Source: Lachnospiraceae bacterium UBA3820
GTDB taxonomy: Bacteria > Bacillota > Clostridia > Lachnospirales > Lachnospiraceae
Direction: 5' to 3'
Assembly (NCBI GenBank): GCA_002369325.1
Contig: DFDU01000091.1
Span: 1 to 17,025 of the forward strand
Length of the DNA: 17,025 bases
Made by a program: the position numbers and the translations under genes
In this document: positions 14,333 through 17,025 of the stretch, piece by piece
Position numbering within the stretch: position 1 is the first letter of the stretch
Layout: every line of letters starts with the position of its first letter
Notes under the pieces: generated by a model
The model's database searches: none
Told to the model about the DNA's origin: nothing
What the model saw: only the letters and a program-made list of their open reading frames with translations

Positions 14333-14980
14333 TTATGAAAGCGAAATGATTTTTTCAACCACTTCATCTATCGTCATATCGGAAGTGTCCAGATATACTG
14401 CATCTTCTGCCTGTTTAAGCGGTGCTATTTCTCTATGCATATCCTGATAATCTCTTTTTTCTATATCCCCGGCTATTTTATCCATATCAGGCTTTTCACC
14501 TTTTTCGGTAAGCTGATCAAATCTTCTTTTTGCTCTTGTCATTACCGATGCCGTAAGATATATTTTAAGCTCTGCTTCCGGAAGTACAAATGTACCAATA
14601 TCTCTTCCGTCCATAATAACATCATTAGCTGCCGCAATATCTCTTTGGAGATTAAGAAGTCTGTCTCTTACAGCTTTTTTTGTTGCCGCCTTTGATGCCA
14701 TATTTCCAACATCTTCACGTCTTATATCCGTACTCACATCTTTATCATTCAAATATACATGCTGAACACCGTCTACATGTTTAAGACTGATGTCTATATT
14801 ATCACAAGCTTTTTTAACCGCTTCATCATTATCAACATCAATTTTATTTTCAATTATGTAAAGAGCTATAGAACGATACATAGCTCCCGTATCAACATAA
14901 ATAAAACCTTTCTTATCTGCCACAAGTTTGGCTATTGTGCTTTTTCCCGCACCTGCAGGACCGTCAATTGCAATATTCAT
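14333..14980 (-). CDS. cmk: Cytidylate kinase
   Basis: Cmk phosphorylates CMP and dCMP to their diphosphates, feeding nucleotide pools for RNA, DNA and CDP-lipid synthesis. The 215-residue cytosolic protein starts MNIAIDGPAGAGKST, with the P-loop GPAGAGKST at 7-15, then VDTGAMYRSIALY (29-41) for nucleotide monophosphate binding. DGRDIGTFVLPEAELKIYLTAS follows, then the lid-like RRFDQLTEKGE and EKRDYQDMHREIAPLKQAEDA. Length is normal (about 215-230). The ATG has a strong SD (GGGAGGATAG). It sits between the flavoprotein gene and the IspH-S1 fusion; linkage of cmk to an S1-domain gene is common in bacteria. Confidence 0.97.
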   Translation of the reverse strand: MNIAIDGPAGAGKSTIAKLVADKKGFIYVDTGAMYRSIALYIIENKIDVDNDEAVKKACDNIDISLKHVDGVQHVYLNDKDVSTDIRREDVGNMASKAATKKAVRDRLLNLQRDIAAANDVIMDGRDIGTFVLPEAELKIYLTASVMTRAKRRFDQLTEKGEKPDMDKIAGDIEKRDYQDMHREIAPLKQAEDAVYLDTSDMTIDEVVEKIISLS

Positions 14981-15010
14981 ATCTATCCTCCCTGTGTTTA
15001 AAATATATAT

Positions 15011-16330
15011 TTATTCAAATCCACCGACCATTCTTGCGCTACTCCAGGCAATTTGAAGATTAAAGCCACCGGTAACGGCATCCAAATCCAAAACCTCTCC
15101 GGCAAAATAAAGGCCTTTAATCTTTTTTGATTCCATTGTTTTAGGATTAATCTCCTTAACACTTACGCCTCCCTGAGTAATGATTGCCTCATCGAAGCCT
15201 CTAGGCCCTGATATATTAAGAGAAAAACCTTTAAGAAGCTCAAGAAGTCTTAATCGTTCTTCTTTTGTTACGGAATTAACCTTTTTATACGGTTCAATCC
15301 CCGACCTGTCTATTATAACAGGAATAAGGCTCTTTGGTAATAATTCATCAAGTGAATTTTGAAATTGCTTATTTATATTATTTTCAAAATCCCTTAATAG
15401 TCTGCTGTCCAGTTGTTCAGGACTCAAAGCGGGTTTAAAATCTATACTTAATTTTAACTCATTGTCAAAATATTTAGTAAGATAAGAAGAAGCACTTAAT
15501 ATTACAGGACCACTCACACCGAAATGTGTAAAAAGCATCTCTCCGAATTCGGAATAAACTTCTTTTTTCTTATTTTTAACCAAGGCTGTAAATGAAACCT
15601 TGATATTCTTTAATGAAAGGCCCATTAAACGCTTACATATATCTTCTTCCTTTACAACAAGAGGAACCAACGCAGGTACAGGCTCAGTGACTTTAAGCTC
15701 CAGTTTTTTTGCCCATTTAATACCGTCACCGGTAGAACCGGTTCGCGGATAAGAAAGCCCGCCTGTTGCAACTACTACATTTTTTGATTCAAGTAATTGT
15801 ATTTTACCGTCTTCATTTTTATATTCAACACCGGTTACATACGAAGTATGCTTATCGGCTTTATTTTCATATTTTTCATTATCATAAGAAGAGTTATCGG
15901 ATATATCAACCGGCTTTGTGATAATATCTTTAACTTCACATTTTAATCTTATCTTTACACCAAGCTTATTTAATTTCCTTTGGAGAACATTAATCACATC
16001 CGATGAATGATCGGATACCGGAAAAACTCTGTTGCCGCGTTCTGTCTTGATATTAAGTCCGAGTTCTTTTTCAAAGAAGTCCATAGTCTTATAAGAATCA
16101 AAATTATCAAAGGAACTGAACAAAAACTTCGGATTTGACACAACATTCTTATATAGTTCATCTTTATCACAGTTATTTGTAAGATTACATCTGCCTTTAC
16201 CGGTGATAAAAAGCTTCTTTCCGGGCTTTTCATTTTTTTCCAATATGATAACTTTTTTACCTTTTTCGGCAAGCGTTATACCCGCCATCATACCGGCAGC
16301 ACCGCATCCGACTACAATAACGTCGTACAT
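15011..16330 (-). CDS. BaiN/HI0933-family NAD(P)/FAD-dependent oxidoreductase
   Basis: A 439-residue flavoprotein of the HI0933/BaiN (aminoacetone oxidase-like) family; the natural substrate is not known for most members. The N-terminus has the FAD-binding GCGAAGMMAG (8-17, GxGxxG type), EKNEKPGKKLFITGKGRCNL (31-50) and TNNC. VATGGLSYPRTGSTGDG (187-203) marks the second part of the FAD site, and the end GLYFAGEVLDLDAVTGGFNL closes it. A hydrophilic insert at about 140-163, rich in Asp, Asn and Lys, lies between the FAD and the middle domain. Length is somewhat above the usual 400-420 partly because of this insert. The start at 16330 is ATG with GAGGAAG. It precedes cmk by 30 bases. In gut Clostridia BaiN has been linked to bile acid metabolism; the sequence alone does not support that function here. 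Confidence 0.92.
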   Translation of the reverse strand: MYDVIVVGCGAAGMMAGITLAEKGKKVIILEKNEKPGKKLFITGKGRCNLTNNCDKDELYKNVVSNPKFLFSSFDNFDSYKTMDFFEKELGLNIKTERGNRVFPVSDHSSDVINVLQRKLNKLGVKIRLKCEVKDIITKPVDISDNSSYDNEKYENKADKHTSYVTGVEYKNEDGKIQLLESKNVVVATGGLSYPRTGSTGDGIKWAKKLELKVTEPVPALVPLVVKEEDICKRLMGLSLKNIKVSFTALVKNKKKEVYSEFGEMLFTHFGVSGPVILSASSYLTKYFDNELKLSIDFKPALSPEQLDSRLLRDFENNINKQFQNSLDELLPKSLIPVIIDRSGIEPYKKVNSVTKEERLRLLELLKGFSLNISGPRGFDEAIITQGGVSVKEINPKTMESKKIKGLYFAGEVLDLDAVTGGFNLQIAWSSARMVGGFE

Positions 16331-16351
16331 TTTTTCTTCCTCACAGGTTAT

Positions 16352-16852
16352 TTACTGTCTATCATTAAAATTATGTTCAGGTTCTATAAATTCAACAATG
16401 CCCGGATTATTATTTTTTAATGACAGATAAATAATTAAATAAAATAAAAGCGGAATCCAGCCAAATGTTATAAGCATAAAAAACAACGAACGAAATCCTG
16501 TCAAAACACATCCAGACATATACGCTAAACCGCTAATTAAACATATAGCAGTCATTCCTAATCTGATATATTTTCCTTCTGTTTTTTCCTTTTTTAAAAT
16601 TATGAATCTACTTACCAGAGCAATCAAAAGCGCTCCTATTGCTGTAATAAGATACATTCCTAATTCAGCTATAAAACCTGCAACTCCACCGACAACAAAA
16701 ACGCCAAAATTAAACAATGGTGCAAAATCATCTCCGTCAATATAAAACTTGTCAAACAACTTAAAATGAATACCTATTACAGATACACATCCGTTTAACA
16801 CCCAAAGCGAAAATAACAGGTATAATATTGAAACCACTAAAACCCTTTTCAT
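16352..16852 (-). CDS. Small polytopic membrane protein of unknown function
   Basis: I do not recognise this 166-residue protein. It is mostly hydrophobic. A first membrane segment lies at about 4-26, a long hydrophobic stretch at about 47-86 is probably two segments, and two more segments fall at about 96-115 and 121-144. A basic loop (ILKKEKTEGKYIR, about 85-97) suggests a cytoplasmic side by the positive-inside rule, and the tail (145-166) is polar. No known motif stands out; the Cys in VLNGC lacks a good lipobox. I chose ATG at 16852 because GGAG lies 6 bases upstream; an ATG at 16879 lacks an SD and falls in the inverted repeat. It ends 21 bases before the flavoprotein start. Confidence 0.75.
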   Translation of the reverse strand: MKRVLVVSILYLLFSLWVLNGCVSVIGIHFKLFDKFYIDGDDFAPLFNFGVFVVGGVAGFIAELGMYLITAIGALLIALVSRFIILKKEKTEGKYIRLGMTAICLISGLAYMSGCVLTGFRSLFFMLITFGWIPLLFYLIIYLSLKNNNPGIVEFIEPEHNFNDRQ

Positions 16853-16877
16853 ATAAATCTCCATTTTAAATATTGTC

Positions 16878-16917
16878 ATGGGGACGTTTCTCTTTTATAC
16901 ACGAAAAACGTCCCCAT
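16878..16917. repeat. REP/REPIN-like inverted repeat
   Basis: Two perfect 12-base arms, ATGGGGACGTTT (16878-16889) and its reverse complement (16906-16917), enclose a 16-base AT-rich loop. The GGGGACG-TTTC core resembles, from memory, interspersed REP-like repeats seen in many Firmicutes genomes alongside REP-associated tyrosine transposases. It lies in the gap between a gene ending at 16931 and the membrane protein gene at 16852. There is no T-run after either arm, so it is not a typical terminator, although the hairpin could protect a 3' RNA end. Confidence 0.7.
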
Positions 16918-16930
16918 AATCAATTATATC

Positions 16931-17025
16931 TTATACAGGATATGTCTTATTTTCTGAATTTGCCAATGATGCATCAATTCCGGTCTCCTGAGCTTCTCTG
17001 TACTTAAAGAAGTCTGTAGCAACCT
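16931..17025 (-). CDS. C-terminal end of an unidentified protein, cut by window edge
   Basis: A frame open at the right edge ends with TAA at 16931-16933. It encodes 30 complete residues that finish in EAQETGIDASLANSENKTYPV. Codon use resembles the neighbouring genes, and the frame fits an operon-like same-strand layout, but too little is present to name the product. The alternative, chance reading of an intergenic region, is possible but less likely, because the following gap contains the usual hairpin and SD. The stop lies 13 bases before the REPIN-like repeat. Confidence 0.55.
   Translation of the reverse strand, partial: VATDFFKYREAQETGIDASLANSENKTYPV

Noticed and set aside
16852..16879. 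Upstream ATG at 16879 as the start of the small membrane protein.
   Set aside because: It has no SD and lies within the inverted repeat, whereas the ATG at 16852 has GGAG at good spacing.
16878..16917. Inverted repeat considered as a rho-independent terminator.
   Set aside because: The loop is long (16 bases) and no T-run follows on either strand; a REP-like repeat explains it better.
1..17025. Search for CRISPR arrays, tRNA or rRNA genes, insertion sequences, toxin-antitoxin or phage-defence genes.
   Set aside because: No regular repeat-spacer pattern, tRNA-like cloverleaf, transposase or defence-type domain was seen; the window is filled by recognised core genes.

Overview
The window reads as a chromosomal core segment from a low-GC, AT-rich Gram-positive anaerobe, most likely a motile member of the class Clostridia (Lachnospiraceae-like). 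The reasons are the AT-rich sequence, strong Shine-Dalgarno (SD) sites (AGGAGG type), a fused IspH-ribosomal S1 protein of the kind known in Clostridia, a stand-alone CheR, and a FliK-like/FlhB-like pair between rnhB and yraN. The genus cannot be fixed from sequence reading alone. Every recognised gene lies on the minus strand, so the block is transcribed from right (17025) to left (1).

Reading in the direction of transcription: the last 30 codons of an unidentified gene (17023-16931) are followed by a 40-base inverted repeat that looks like a REP/REPIN element. Next come a small unknown membrane protein (16852-16352), a BaiN/HI0933-type flavoprotein (16330-15011), cytidylate kinase cmk (14980-14333), the IspH-S1 fusion (14270-12273) and cheR (12249-11470).

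A ribosome and secretion cluster follows. rplS (11355-11005) has its own tandem promoters, a structured 5' leader and a downstream hairpin terminator. After it come signal peptidase I (10937-10392), the ribosome-assembly GTPase rbgA (10362-9484), a second signal peptidase I with a long Lys/Glu-rich N-terminus (9463-8600) and rnhB (8581-7814). Next are a large FliK-like protein (7786-5972) and a small FlhB C-terminal-domain protein (5945-5628), matching the Bacillus subtilis order rplS-rbgA-rnhB-ylqG-ylqH as I recall it.

The final part holds yraN (5593-5213), pgeF (5176-4256), a PDZ/radical-SAM DUF512 protein (4230-2908), der (2888-1566), plsY (1566-898) and gpsA (892 to beyond the left edge). 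der, plsY and gpsA are tightly packed. They link a ribosome-assembly GTPase to the two enzymes that make and acylate glycerol-3-phosphate for phospholipid synthesis.

No tRNA, rRNA, CRISPR array, insertion sequence, prophage or defence island was seen, and no stretch longer than about 115 bases lacks a gene. Most of the window is ordinary housekeeping DNA. The most interesting points are a 19-base perfect repeat that gives rplS two near-identical promoters, one of them inside the end of cheR; the FliK-like/FlhB-like orphan pair; the REPIN-like hairpin; and the doubled signal peptidases around rbgA.
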